NCBI GenBank assembly: GCA_023409755.1
Contig: JAEYRA010000148.1
Location: 1-62,262, forward strand
Length of the DNA: 62,262 nucleotides
Direction: 5' to 3'
Source of the DNA: Bacillota bacterium
Lineage (GTDB): Bacteria; Bacillota; Clostridia; Christensenellales; UMGS416
Made by a program: the position numbers and the translations under genes
Shown here: positions 1 to 7,876 of the stretch, in pieces
How the letters are laid out: the number at the start of each line of letters is the position of its first letter
Position numbering within the stretch: the stretch's first letter is position 1
The notes under the pieces: generated by a model
The model's input: only the letters and a program-made list of their open reading frames with translations
Told to the model about the DNA's origin: nothing
Databases searched by the model: none

Positions 1-2
1 CG

Positions 3-530
3 GCGGTGGATCTGCGGGGCGAGGTATTGGTGCCGGAGGTATCCTCATTCATCGGCTGGAATGTTGATGCGAAACTGCTGATGAGCCAAAACGACACAGC
101 GTCGCCGAGCGCCATGACGTTCACCCACCTGGATGGGCGGCAGTTCACCATTGAGAGAGCCTCCTACGTTTCCCGTATGGCTGACGACCGGCTGCTGGTG
201 TACCTAGAAGCGACGGAAGAAAATGGCTATAACAGCCTGGTGGGCATGACCGACGACGACGGCAACTGGATTCTGCCGCCAGAGTATGAGCGGCTGGAGT
301 GGATTGGCAACGGCGTGCTGGTTGCCGGGCGGCGGCAGGCCAATGGGCTGCTGCTGTGCGGCCTGATGGATATGGACGGCAAGGAAGTGCTGCCGGCGAA
401 GTATGACTCGCTGTGGAACACCTACGAAGGGAATCTTTTGCACGCCCGGGTCAGCACGCGCTATGGGCTCATTGACCGGAAGGGAAACTGGGTGTGGTCA
501 GCATCCGACTACAGCACACTTGTGGATTAA
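3..530 (+). CDS. WG-repeat protein, C-terminal part (5' end outside window)
   Basis: The frame is open to the left edge, so this is the C-terminal 175 or so residues of a longer protein. Repeated units end in patterns such as GMTDDDGNWILPPEYERL, GLMDMDGKEVLPAKYDSL and GLIDRKGNWVWSASDYSTL. These are WG/KWG beta-repeats (Gly-Leu-hydrophobic-Asp, then Gly-x-Trp/hydrophobic), which fold into small beta-hairpins in secreted or surface proteins of gut Firmicutes. No catalytic residues are seen. A lipoprotein gene follows 15 nt downstream, so both probably act outside the membrane. The binding target cannot be told from sequence. Confidence 0.75.
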   Translation, partial: AVDLRGEVLVPEVSSFIGWNVDAKLLMSQNDTASPSAMTFTHLDGRQFTIERASYVSRMADDRLLVYLEATEENGYNSLVGMTDDDGNWILPPEYERLEWIGNGVLVAGRRQANGLLLCGLMDMDGKEVLPAKYDSLWNTYEGNLLHARVSTRYGLIDRKGNWVWSASDYSTLVD

Positions 531-545
531 CAGGAGGAAGAGGGC

Positions 546-1565
546 ATGAAGACCATTCGTGTATGCGCCTTGGCATTGGCGCTGCTGCTGGCCGGCTGCA
601 CTGGGCCGGTGAGCGGAACGACCACCACCGCCGCCGCGACAGCAACCCCCACAATGTCAACGGAAGCCGCCGCGGCGTCGCCCACCCCAATGGCAACCAC
701 CTCGCCCAGCTCGTCACCTTCGCCGTCCGTCACGGTATCCACGCCGCCCGCCGTGGCGTCCAGCCTCCATCTTTCGGTGGAGGATTACCCAGTCGTGGAT
801 GGCTCCACCGCCACGCTGCCGCTGGCCATTGCCGTGCGGGCGTCGGTGACTGGTGAGACCGCTGTGCAAAGCGAGGAGGGGACGCGATTCTCCACCACCG
901 GGCCGGCCTGGCTGGCCCTGCAGCAGGGCACGGCCGATATTCTCATCGTCTACGAGGCCTCCCAGACCATACAGCAAGAGCTGGTGGGGGAGTACGACAA
1001 GTTCCTCAAGACGCCCATCGGCCTGGACGCGCTGGTGTTCCTGGCCAACGAGGGCAACCCCGTGGAGAGTCTGACCCGCCAGCAGATCGTCGACATTTAC
1101 AGCGGCAAGACGACCAACTGGAAGGATGTGGGGGGCAAGGATCAGCAGATCGTGGCCTTCCAGCGGGATGAGAACTCCGGCAGCCAGACGCTGATGAAAA
1201 AGCTGGCAATGGGCGGCACCCCCATGATGGACGCCCCGGCGGAGCTTCGCCCCAGTGAGATGGCGGGTCTCATCACCGACCTGGCCACCTACAACAACGG
1301 CGCCAACGCCCTGGGCTACTCGGTGTACTACTACGTGAAGAACATGTACCAGGCACCGGGCGTGAAGCTGCTGGCGGTGGATGGCGTTTCCCCCACTAGC
1401 GACACCATTGCCAGCGGGCAGTATGCCTACTGCAATCCGTTCTATGCCGTCATCCGCGCTGACGAGCCGGCCGACTCGCCGGCCCATAAGCTCTATGACT
1501 GGCTGACCGGCGCCGAAGGGGCTGCCGCTGTGGAGGCCGTCGGCTACGTGCCGTCGAACCGGTAA
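546..1565 (+). CDS. PstS-like substrate-binding lipoprotein
   Basis: A 339-residue protein with a lipoprotein signal peptide: charged start, hydrophobic stretch and lipobox LLAGC with Cys near residue 18. A low-complexity Ser/Thr/Ala/Pro linker (about residues 20-75) follows, as in many Gram-positive surface lipoproteins. The rest matches the PstS/PBP-like phosphate-binding fold; the segment FQRDENSGSQTLMKKL corresponds to the GSGTR-type loop that holds the oxyanion in PstS. No pstCAB permease genes lie nearby, so it may be a stand-alone sensor or scavenger; phosphate specificity is inferred from the family. The start ATG has an AGGAGG-type site 7-10 nt upstream. Confidence 0.75.
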   Translation: MKTIRVCALALALLLAGCTGPVSGTTTTAAATATPTMSTEAAAASPTPMATTSPSSSPSPSVTVSTPPAVASSLHLSVEDYPVVDGSTATLPLAIAVRASVTGETAVQSEEGTRFSTTGPAWLALQQGTADILIVYEASQTIQQELVGEYDKFLKTPIGLDALVFLANEGNPVESLTRQQIVDIYSGKTTNWKDVGGKDQQIVAFQRDENSGSQTLMKKLAMGGTPMMDAPAELRPSEMAGLITDLATYNNGANALGYSVYYYVKNMYQAPGVKLLAVDGVSPTSDTIASGQYAYCNPFYAVIRADEPADSPAHKLYDWLTGAEGAAAVEAVGYVPSNR

Positions 1566-1576
1566 TGGAGGAGCAC

Positions 1577-2039
1577 ATGATTCGCCGCGCCGCCCAAGAG
1601 GACATTGCCGTGTGCCGGGATATCATTTGGGACAGTGAGTTGTTCCGCACCTGGCACGCGCCAGATTGTGGAGGACAGCCTGCGTTCGCGCTTCGGGGCG
1701 GAGGAACTGTACCTGTCGCTTGACGAGAAAGGCCAGCCGGAAGGCGTGCTCTGGTTCACCTGGCAGGGAGCGTTTCACAGTTTCCCCTATCTGCACATTC
1801 TGGCGGTGAAGGAAAGCAGCCGCAGCCGAGGTGTGGGTTCGCGCCTGTTGATGTTCTTTGAGGAGCAGGCCTTTGCCAAGGCGAACCAGGCGTTCCTGGT
1901 GGTGGCCCACACCAACCCGGCTAAGGCGCTCTATGAGCGCCAGGGCTATGAAGAAGTGGGGGCCATTCCTGGCCTCTACCGGTCGGAGCTGACCGAGTGC
2001 CTGATGCGTAAACGCCGCTCGGCAGACCCAACCCGTTGA
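1577..2039 (+). pseudogene. GNAT acetyltransferase with a frameshift
   Basis: The natural N-terminus of a GNAT protein begins at ATG 1577 (MIRRAAQEDIAVCRDI), just after the preceding stop. That frame runs to about 1658 and then hits a stop at 1721. The rest of the domain continues one base over (from about 1659: RQIVEDSLRSRFGAEELYLS) to the stop at 2037-2039. It includes the acetyl-CoA loop region LAVKESSRSRGVGSRLL and the C-terminal ALYERQGYEEVG. One extra base (or two missing) in the GC-rich run near 1650-1662 explains this. Either the gene is broken in this strain or the assembly has an indel here. An internal start could make only a truncated domain. Confidence 0.7.
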
Positions 2040-2063
2040 CAACCGAAGCGATTCTGGTATACT
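2036..2063 (+). promoter_or_regulatory. sigma-A promoter for the T-box-proS transcript
   Basis: The -35 box TTGACA (2036-2041) and -10 box TATACT (2058-2063) are separated by 16 nt. The -35 box overlaps the stop codon of the acetyltransferase remnant. Transcription would start near 2070 and give the T-box leader. Confidence 0.75.
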
Positions 2064-2069
2064 GATACA

Positions 2070-2295
2070 ATCAAATGGCAGTGACGAGGAACATGCCCGT
2101 ACCACGCGCCAAAGAGAGGGAACTCACCGGCTGAGAGGTTCCCGCGCGGTCGACGGTCCATCCCGCCCCCGATGCCGCGTAGGGGTCGCAACCTTCGCCG
2201 TGTGCCCGCGTTAAGGGCTTGAGCGCCCGGCTGCGGCCGGGAAGCAAGGTGGTACCGCGGTCAACGCCGCCCTTGAGGAATCAGGGGCGGCTTTT
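2070..2295 (+). ncRNA. T-box leader controlling proS
   Basis: The T-box motif AAGGTGGTACCGCGG lies at 2246-2260, followed by an intrinsic terminator at 2266-2295, with proS 20 nt further on. Upstream is a Stem I-like hairpin with the AGAGA element (about 2112) and paired GGGAAC/GTTCCC arms. In T-boxes the UGGN bulge pairs with the tRNA 3' end; here it reads UGGU, which fits a tRNA whose discriminator base is A, as in bacterial tRNA-Pro. Uncharged tRNA would favour the antiterminator and allow proS expression. I could not place the specifier codon with certainty; a C-rich stretch at 2162-2171 contains CCN triplets. Confidence 0.9.
2266..2295 (+). terminator. T-box-regulated intrinsic terminator
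   Basis: A 9-bp GC-rich stem (2266-2274 with 2283-2291), an 8-nt loop and TTTT at 2292-2295. It overlaps the region just 3' of the T-box motif, as expected for the terminator form of the leader. Confidence 0.85.
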
Positions 2296-2316
2296 CATTT
2301 GGAAAGGAGCATCCGT

Positions 2317-3762
2317 ATGGCTGGCAAGAATCAGGAGTTTGTCACCCACATCGCCGACATTAACGTCGATTTCCCCCAGTGGTACACCGACGTCGTCCTC
2401 AAGGCCGAGCTCGTGGATTACGGCCCGGTCAAGGGCACCATGGTCATTCGCCCCTATGGGTATGAGATCTGGGAGCGTATCCAGGAGGAACTGGGCGGGC
2501 GCATCAAGGCCACCGGCCACCGCAACGCCTACTTCCCCATGTTCATCCCAAAAAGCTACCTCATGAAGGAGGCCGAGCACGTCGAGGGCTTCGCGCCCGA
2601 GGTCGCCTGGGTCACCAAGGGCGGCAACGAGGAGTTGGCTGAACCGCTCGTCGTCCGCCCCACGTCGGAGACAATCATCTGCTCCATGTATGCCAAGTGG
2701 ATTCAGAGCTACCGCGACCTGCCGGTGCTGATGAACCAGTGGTGCAACGTCGTCCGGTGGGAGAAGTCTACCCGGCCGTTCCTGCGCACCAGTGAGTTCC
2801 TGTGGCAGGAAGGCCACACCGTGCACGAAACGGCTGAGGAGGCTCAGGAGGAGACCCTCAAAATGCTGGAGGTCTACCGCGAGTTTACTGAGAACGTGCT
2901 GGCCATCCCGCTGTCGCTGGGTCTGAAGACCGAGAAGGAGAAGTTTGCCGGTGCCGTGGCCACCTACGCCATCGAGGCGCTGATGCAGGACGGCAAGGCC
3001 CTGCAGGCCGGCACGTCCCACAATCTGGGGCAGCACTTCTCCAAGGTGTTCGACATTATGTACCAAAGCCGCGAGGGCAAGCAGGAGTACGGCTGGCAGA
3101 CAAGCTGGGGCGTCAGCACCCGGCTCATCGGCGGGCTCATCATGGTGCACGGCGACCAGCGCGGCCTGGTGCTGCCGCCCCGCGTCGCGCCCATTGAGGT
3201 CGTCATTCTGCCCATCGCCGCCCACAAGCCCGGCGTGGCTGAGCGCTGCGCTCAGGTGCGTGACGAGCTCGCCGCCGCCGGCATCCGCGTGAAGCTTGAC
3301 GACCGCGACACCGTCTCGGCCGGCTGGAAGTTCAACGAGTGGGAGTTGAAGGGCGTGCCGCTGCGGCTGGAGATTGGCCCCCGTGACATGGAGAATGGTG
3401 TGGCGACCGCCCTGCGGCGCGACACGCTGGAGAAGTTCACCCTGCCGCTCGATGGCATCGCCGCCGCAGCCAAGGCCAAGCTTGATGAGATTCAGAAGGA
3501 TCTCTACGCCAAGGCCAAGGCTTACCGCGACGCTCACACCTTCGACGCCCAGGACATGACCGGACTCCAGGACGCCCTGGACAACGGCCATGGCTATGTG
3601 CGCGGCATGTGGTGCGGCGACCGCGCGTGCGAGGACGCGGTGAAGGAGCGCACCGGTGCCACGGCCCGCTGCATGCCCTTCCACCAGGAGCACATCGGCG
3701 ATACCTGCGTCGTCTGCGGCAAGAAGGCCGACAAGCTGGTGCTGTGGGCGCGCGCTTACTAG
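2317..3762 (+). CDS. proS: Prolyl-tRNA synthetase, archaeal/eukaryotic type
   Basis: A cytosolic class II enzyme that charges tRNA-Pro with proline using ATP. At 481 residues it is the short ProRS form without the YbaK-like editing insertion of E. coli-type ProS. Visible signatures are the motif 2 region RWEKSTRPFLRTSEFLWQEGH and an HxGx region within IKATGHRNAYFPMF. The C-terminal domain has a Cys cluster (CGDRACED ... CVVCGKK) and ends in Tyr, typical of this type. The start ATG 2317 is chosen over the upstream frame extension because AAAGGAG sits 7 nt before it and the extension overlaps the terminator. Expression is controlled by the preceding T-box. Confidence 0.95.
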   Translation: MAGKNQEFVTHIADINVDFPQWYTDVVLKAELVDYGPVKGTMVIRPYGYEIWERIQEELGGRIKATGHRNAYFPMFIPKSYLMKEAEHVEGFAPEVAWVTKGGNEELAEPLVVRPTSETIICSMYAKWIQSYRDLPVLMNQWCNVVRWEKSTRPFLRTSEFLWQEGHTVHETAEEAQEETLKMLEVYREFTENVLAIPLSLGLKTEKEKFAGAVATYAIEALMQDGKALQAGTSHNLGQHFSKVFDIMYQSREGKQEYGWQTSWGVSTRLIGGLIMVHGDQRGLVLPPRVAPIEVVILPIAAHKPGVAERCAQVRDELAAAGIRVKLDDRDTVSAGWKFNEWELKGVPLRLEIGPRDMENGVATALRRDTLEKFTLPLDGIAAAAKAKLDEIQKDLYAKAKAYRDAHTFDAQDMTGLQDALDNGHGYVRGMWCGDRACEDAVKERTGATARCMPFHQEHIGDTCVVCGKKADKLVLWARAY

Positions 3763-3766
3763 ACTA

Positions 3767-3789
3767 GAAGGGGGATTCCATCCCCCTTC
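3767..3789 (+). terminator. Hairpin after proS
   Basis: A perfect 9-bp stem (3767-3775 with 3781-3789) and a 5-nt loop directly after the proS stop. There is no T-tract, so termination would be weak or Rho-assisted; it may simply protect the 3' end. Confidence 0.45.
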
Positions 3790-3933
3790 CGAACCTCCCC
3801 CTGATGTTTGCGGGTGCCGACCTTGGTGGGGCTTGGCGGCGAGTGAATCGCCGCTGCGCACCGAGGTTCGGCGGGCTGGCGGGGAAACGACGGAGAAACC
3901 CTGGGAGCGCTGGCCCTTCGCGTGGAGGAAGGA

Positions 3934-4338
3934 ATGGAGAAGCGTTATTTCCTCGTGTTCCCCAAACACGACGACCTGGAGGCCAGGTTCGCCCGTCTGG
4001 GCATGACTCGCAACGACCAGGGGCCGTGCCTGTGGGTTGATGAGGATCCCTGGTGTGAGATTGAACCGGCGGACTACTACCATGACGGCTTTTTTATGTA
4101 CGAACGGCAACCTGCCTTGCCTGTGGAGCGAGTGTGGGAGTTGTTTGTACACTCCCGCGACGAGGGCAACCGAATGGGAGCCATCAGCCAGATTTTGAAT
4201 CATGAGCCCCATGATGACATTCTGGCCCACTGGGCGGCGTTGCGGTCCCAATCCCCTTCCGGCAGAGCGGTTCGAAGAGCCTTGAAGACGCTGGAAACGC
4301 TCTATGTATTTCAGTTCGGTGAGAGGAAGCGGCCGTAG
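3934..4338 (+). CDS. Uncharacterized 134-residue protein
   Basis: A small soluble protein beginning MEKRYFLVFPKHDDLEARF. The ATG at 3934 is preferred over the in-frame GTG at 3922 because GGAGGA lies 4-5 nt before it. It is acidic and aromatic-rich, with no signal peptide or membrane segment, and a C-terminal helical part (GRAVRRALKTLETLYVF). I recognise no family. It ends immediately before the TTG start of the radical SAM gene, so the two are probably translated together. The 145 nt between the proS hairpin and this gene show nothing clear apart from short GC-rich inverted repeats. Confidence 0.6.
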   Translation: MEKRYFLVFPKHDDLEARFARLGMTRNDQGPCLWVDEDPWCEIEPADYYHDGFFMYERQPALPVERVWELFVHSRDEGNRMGAISQILNHEPHDDILAHWAALRSQSPSGRAVRRALKTLETLYVFQFGERKRP

Positions 4339-5289
4339 TTGAAACGGGAAGATACAAAGGACAGCAGCCGAAGTGCCACCGATGACGGTGGCAAGGCCGG
4401 CTTCCCCGCCGCCTGCCGGCTGTGTCCGCGTCGGTGCGGGGCCAATCGGCTGACCGGTGTGGGAGCATGCGGGGTGGGTGCGGGGCTGCGGGTGGCGCGG
4501 GCCGCGCTGCACCACTGGGAGGAACCCTGCATCTCCGGCACGAAGGGGTCGGGCACGGTGTTCTTCTCGGGCTGTGCGCTGCGGTGCTGCTTCTGTCAGA
4601 ATTACCCCATCAGCGCCGGTGCCTTCGGGCGGGACATTTCGGTGGAACGCCTGGCGGAGATCTTCCTGGAGCTGCAGGGCCAGGGGGCTCACAACATCAA
4701 CCTGGTGAACCCAACCCATTACGCACCGCCCATTGCCGAGGCTCTGCGGTTGGCCAAGGCCCGGGGCCTCACGCTCCCTGTCGTCTGCAACTCCGGCGGG
4801 TACGACTCGCCTGCGGTGTTGGCGGCCTTGGACGGGCTGGTGGACATTTACCTGCCCGACCTCAAGTACCGCAGCCAGCAGGCGTCGGCGGCTTACTCCG
4901 GCGCAGCGGATTATTTCGCCGTGGCGTCGCGGGCCATCCCGGCGATGCTTGCACAGGTGGGCCTGCCAGTCTTTGATGGCGACGGACTGTTGCGCCGCGG
5001 TCTCATCGTGCGGCACCTGGTGCTGCCGGGGCAGGCCGCCGATTCGCTGGCCCTGCTCGATTGGCTGGCCGGGGCACTGCCGGCGGGTAGCTTTCTTTTG
5101 AGCCTCATGTGTCAGTACATCCCCAGCCACCGTGCGGCCGAGCACCGCGAGCTCAATCGGCGGCTCACGACGCTGGAATACCAGAAGGTGCTGCGCCGTG
5201 CCGATGAGCTGGGCCTTGCAGGGTTCCGGCAGGAGCGGCCATCGGCCAGCGAGGCCTATGTACCCGATTTCAACCTGGAGGGTGTCTGA
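4339..5289 (+). CDS. Radical SAM protein, PflA-like
   Basis: A 316-residue protein of the pyruvate-formate-lyase-activating-enzyme-like radical SAM group. The 4Fe-4S/SAM motif CALRCCFCQN (CxxxCxxC) is at about residues 78-87, after an extra N-terminal Cys cluster CRLCPRRCGANR that could hold another metal. The order Cys-rich N-terminus, then GSGTVFFSGCALRC, is typical of the uncharacterised subgroup (COG1313-like) rather than PflA itself. No glycyl-radical enzyme gene is adjacent, so the substrate is unknown. The start is TTG at 4339, directly abutting the upstream TAG; no ATG or GTG occurs before the first Cys motif. Confidence 0.8.
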   Translation: MKREDTKDSSRSATDDGGKAGFPAACRLCPRRCGANRLTGVGACGVGAGLRVARAALHHWEEPCISGTKGSGTVFFSGCALRCCFCQNYPISAGAFGRDISVERLAEIFLELQGQGAHNINLVNPTHYAPPIAEALRLAKARGLTLPVVCNSGGYDSPAVLAALDGLVDIYLPDLKYRSQQASAAYSGAADYFAVASRAIPAMLAQVGLPVFDGDGLLRRGLIVRHLVLPGQAADSLALLDWLAGALPAGSFLLSLMCQYIPSHRAAEHRELNRRLTTLEYQKVLRRADELGLAGFRQERPSASEAYVPDFNLEGV

Positions 5290-5299
5290 CGACTTGTAG

Positions 5300-5328
5300 T
5301 TGTCACAACGATACTTTTCCTGTATACT
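5300..5328 (+). promoter_or_regulatory. sigma-A promoter for yebC
   Basis: TTGTCA at 5300-5305, a 17-nt spacer and TATACT at 5323-5328. Transcription would start about 50 nt before the yebC start codon. Confidence 0.75.
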
Positions 5329-5388
5329 TATCAATTGCCAATGACAAAACACGCCGCCACTGGGCGGAGTTTGATACGGAGGGATTCG

Positions 5389-6129
5389 ATGTCCGGCCAT
5401 TCCAAGTGGGCAACCATGCACAGAAAGAAAGAAAAGATCGACGCGGCCAAGGGGAAGATCTTCACACGCCTGGGGCGGGAGATCATGGTGGCGGTCAAAG
5501 AGGGCGGCGGCCCGAACGTTGACGCCAACATGCGCCTGAGCGCGGTGATCGAAAAGGCCAAGGCCGCCAACATGCCCAACGACAACATCAAGCGCCTCAT
5601 TGAAAAGGCCGCTGGTGCTGCCGCCGGTGAGGGCTACGAGGAGATCACCTACGAAGGCTATGGCCCCGCTGGCATCGCAGTCATCGTCAATGTGCTGACC
5701 GACAACCGCAACCGCACCGCGCCGGAGGTTCGCCACCTCTTTGACAAGGCTGGCGGTTCCCTGGGTGCCAACGGCTGCGTCAGCTGGATGTTTGACCGCA
5801 AGGGTGTCATCGTGATTGAGGAACCGGGCAAGCACACCGAGGACGACATCATGATGGTGGCGCTGGAGGCCGGTGCCGAGGACATCGAGAGCGACGAGGG
5901 GATGTACGAGATCACCACCGCGCCCCAGGACATGCCCGCCGTGCGGGACGCGCTGGAGGCCGCCGGTATCCCCGTCGCGTCCGCCGAAGTCTCCATGGTG
6001 CCCCAGAACACCACCGAGGTAACCGGCGAGACCGCTGAGAAGTTCGTCCGCCTCATTGAAAACCTGGAGGACAACGACGACGTGGACAGCGTGTTCCACA
6101 ACGCCGACATCCCCGAGGAGTATCTGTAA
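5389..6129 (+). CDS. yebC: YebC/PmpR family protein
   Basis: A 246-residue cytosolic protein, full length for the family. It has the diagnostic N-terminus MSGHSKWATMHRKKEKIDAA and the later blocks YEGYGPAGIAVIVNVLTDN and NRTAPEVRHLF. Family members bind DNA in some species and have more recently been linked to relief of ribosome stalling; which role applies here cannot be told. The ATG at 5389 is used because GGAGG lies 7-10 nt upstream and the family starts with MSGHSKW; the longer in-frame extension overlaps the promoter region. It has its own promoter and a strong terminator. Confidence 0.93.
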   Translation: MSGHSKWATMHRKKEKIDAAKGKIFTRLGREIMVAVKEGGGPNVDANMRLSAVIEKAKAANMPNDNIKRLIEKAAGAAAGEGYEEITYEGYGPAGIAVIVNVLTDNRNRTAPEVRHLFDKAGGSLGANGCVSWMFDRKGVIVIEEPGKHTEDDIMMVALEAGAEDIESDEGMYEITTAPQDMPAVRDALEAAGIPVASAEVSMVPQNTTEVTGETAEKFVRLIENLEDNDDVDSVFHNADIPEEYL

Positions 6130-6144
6130 GCCGAATGGAATCGT

Positions 6145-6172
6145 GGGGGAGTGGGATGCTCCCCCTTTTTTT
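6145..6172 (+). terminator. Intrinsic terminator of yebC
   Basis: A 7-bp stem GGGGGAG/CTCCCCC (6145-6151 with 6159-6165), a 7-nt loop and seven T at 6166-6172. The ribosome binding site of the next gene begins only a few bases later, so some read-through may feed it. Confidence 0.9.
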
Positions 6173-6187
6173 ATTGGAGGTGCTGGC

Positions 6188-6598
6188 ATGGTCGTGATGA
6201 TTGTGGACGGGCAGGGTGGCGGCGTGGGCCGGGCGCTGGTAGCAGCCCTGCGGGCGAAGCTGCCGGCGGGGCACACCATCCGCGCGCTGGGCACCAACTC
6301 GGCGGCAACGGCGGCGATGCTGCGCGCCGGAGCAGACGAAGCCGCCACCGGGGAGCACGCCATTGTGCATAACGCGCCACGGGCCGACGTCATTGCCGGG
6401 CCCATCGGCATCGTGCTGGCCAGCTCTCTGCTGGGGGAGTTGACGCCTGCCATGGCAGCTGCCATTGCGGGCAGTGATGCCCAGAAGGTGTTGCTGCCCA
6501 TGGAGCGCTGTCAGACCCATGTGGTCGGCGCGGTGCCACTGCCCCTGGGGGAGGCCGTGGATCGTGCCGCTGACCTCATCCTGTCCCTTTTGGCCTGA
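6188..6598 (+). CDS. DUF3842 family protein
   Basis: A 136-residue protein with a Rossmann-like N-terminus: VVMIVDGQGGGVGRALVAAL carries a glycine-rich nucleotide-binding-type loop. Later come the conserved stretches ALGTNSAATAAMLRAGAD and DVIAGPIGIVLASSLLGELT. This matches the clostridial DUF3842 proteins, whose function is unknown. It lies just upstream of the nickel/cobalt transporter genes but is separated from them by a strong promoter, so a role in metal uptake is only a guess. GGAGGTG lies 6 nt before the ATG. Confidence 0.75.
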   Translation: MVVMIVDGQGGGVGRALVAALRAKLPAGHTIRALGTNSAATAAMLRAGADEAATGEHAIVHNAPRADVIAGPIGIVLASSLLGELTPAMAAAIAGSDAQKVLLPMERCQTHVVGAVPLPLGEAVDRAADLILSLLA

Positions 6599-6602
6599 TT
6601 CC

Positions 6603-6631
6603 TTGACCCGGAGAGCCGCACCCGCTATAAT
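6603..6631 (+). promoter_or_regulatory. sigma-A promoter for cbiM
   Basis: TTGACC at 6603-6608, a 17-nt spacer and consensus TATAAT at 6626-6631. It would start transcription near 6638 and leave a leader of about 130 nt before cbiM. Confidence 0.85.
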
Positions 6632-6644
6632 AACCTGTGGTGCA

Positions 6645-6753
6645 TTGGGTCATGAAGGCCCCGCCACCTGACCTGGACACCAACGTAGAAATGGACTGCC
6701 ATGAAGGCCGTCGGACCGCAGCAGCGGGCCGCGCTTCATGGTATTTTTGTTTT
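6645..6753 (+). promoter_or_regulatory. Candidate attenuator leader of the Ni/Co transporter
   Basis: CCATGAAG (6699-6706) and CTTCATGG (6734-6741) form a perfect 8-bp stem around a GC-rich inner hairpin (CCGC/GCGG at 6716-6727). T-rich sequence (TATTTTTGTTTT, 6742-6753) follows, an intrinsic terminator shape. An earlier copy of CATGAAGGCC at 6651-6660 could pair with the same 3' arm instead. This gives two competing structures, as in attenuators or riboswitches. I could not match it to the cobalamin riboswitch, and I cannot confirm or exclude a NiCo-type element. Confidence 0.5.
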
Positions 6754-6768
6754 GAGGGGGATTTTGTC

Positions 6769-7827
6769 ATGCACATGTCAGATGCGCTCATCAGCCCCGT
6801 GGTCGGCGGTGTGCTGTGGGCCGGGGCCGTGGGGGCCGCGGCGTACTCGGCGCGCAAGCTCGCCAAGGACGACCTGATGGAGAGCCGCAAGGTACCCATG
6901 ATGGGCGTCATGGGGGCCTTCGTCTTTGCCGCGCAGATGATCAACTTCACCATCCCCGGCACAGGTTCCAGCGGCCACATCGGCGGCGGATTGCTGCTGG
7001 CCGCCCTGTTGGGGCCGGAGGCTGGCTTCCTGGTGCTGATGGCGGTGCTCGCCATTCAGGGGTTGTTCTTTGCCGATGGCGGTCTGCTGGCCATGGGCTG
7101 CAACATCATCAACATCGGCTTCTATGCCTGCTTCCTTGCCTATCCTTTGATTTTCAAACCGTTGACAGGCAAGGGCACTTCCCCGGGCCGCACTACGCTG
7201 GCGGCGGTGCTGTCGGTTGTGGTCGGGCTGCAGTTGGGGGCGTTCTCCGTGGTGTTGGAGACGCTGCTCAGTGGCCGCACCCAGCTTCCTTTTGGCTCCT
7301 TCCTGCTGCTGATGCAGCCCATTCACCTGGCCATCGGTGTGGTGGAGGGGCTCATCACCGCGGCGGTGCTGGTGTTCCTGCGCCGCGCCGCGCCGGAGGC
7401 CCTGCCGGAGAGCCAGACGTCGGTTTCCGGCGGTTTCCCCAAGCGGGCGGTGGCGATCGTGGCTGTGTTGACGCTGGTGACCGGCGGCGCGTTGTCGTGG
7501 TTGGCCTCCACCCACCCCGATGGGCTGGAGTGGTCGATTGCCGGTGTCACCGGGGGGAGCGAGTTGGCCTCCAGCGGCGCGGTGTACGACTCACTGGGCC
7601 AACTGCAGGAGAAGACGGCCTTCCTGCCGGACTATGGCTTCCGCGCACCGGCTGACGATGCGGCGGCGGAGGCCGAAGCACAGTGGCCGGCGGTCAGCGC
7701 GGGTACCTCGGTGGCCGGCGTGGTGGGCAGCGCACTTACACTGGCGGTGGCGGTGGCGGCGGGCCTGCTGCTGTGGCTGCCCCGACGCAGGCGAGCGGCG
7801 CGGGCGGCCCACGGCGACGCCGCTTGA
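6769..7827 (+). CDS. cbiM: ECF-type nickel/cobalt transporter, CbiM with fused CbiN-like domain
   Basis: A 352-residue membrane protein, the substrate-binding (S) component of a Co2+/Ni2+ importer. The mature N-terminus MHMSDALISP supplies the N-terminal amine and His2 ligand used by CbiM/NikM. The conserved membrane motifs AFVFAAQMINFTIPGTGSSG and GGLLLAALLGPEAG follow. After about residue 215 a second unit has a membrane segment, the PDGLE motif (THPDGLEWSIAG) and a last membrane helix, equivalent to CbiN/NikN. The metal (Ni or Co) cannot be fixed from sequence; larE/larB elsewhere in the window give a need for nickel. The start ATG at 6769 has GAGGGGG 8 nt upstream. Confidence 0.9.
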   Translation: MHMSDALISPVVGGVLWAGAVGAAAYSARKLAKDDLMESRKVPMMGVMGAFVFAAQMINFTIPGTGSSGHIGGGLLLAALLGPEAGFLVLMAVLAIQGLFFADGGLLAMGCNIINIGFYACFLAYPLIFKPLTGKGTSPGRTTLAAVLSVVVGLQLGAFSVVLETLLSGRTQLPFGSFLLLMQPIHLAIGVVEGLITAAVLVFLRRAAPEALPESQTSVSGGFPKRAVAIVAVLTLVTGGALSWLASTHPDGLEWSIAGVTGGSELASSGAVYDSLGQLQEKTAFLPDYGFRAPADDAAAEAEAQWPAVSAGTSVAGVVGSALTLAVAVAAGLLLWLPRRRRAARAAHGDAA

Positions 7828-7850
7828 CAGGGTAGGGTCGGCAACACAAC

Positions 7851-7871
7851 AGGCGGGCCGGCGGCCCGCCT
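7851..7871 (+). terminator. GC-rich hairpin after cbiM
   Basis: A 9-bp perfect stem AGGCGGGCC/GGCCCGCCT with a 3-nt loop, 23 nt after the cbiM stop and just before repeat copy A. With no T-tract it may act as a partial terminator or mRNA end-protector between cbiM and cbiQ. Confidence 0.5.
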
Positions 7872-7876
7872 CGACT

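Noticed and set aside
2281..6501. A 1406-codon open frame on the minus strand
   Set aside because: It runs antisense through proS, the radical SAM gene and yebC, all clearly real on the plus strand. Long antisense frames are common in GC-rich DNA; the translation is low-complexity and matches no family.
6632..6768. Cobalamin riboswitch upstream of cbiM
   Set aside because: The leader is only about 130 nt and I see no B12-box-like GCCACTG element; an attenuator of another kind is more likely.
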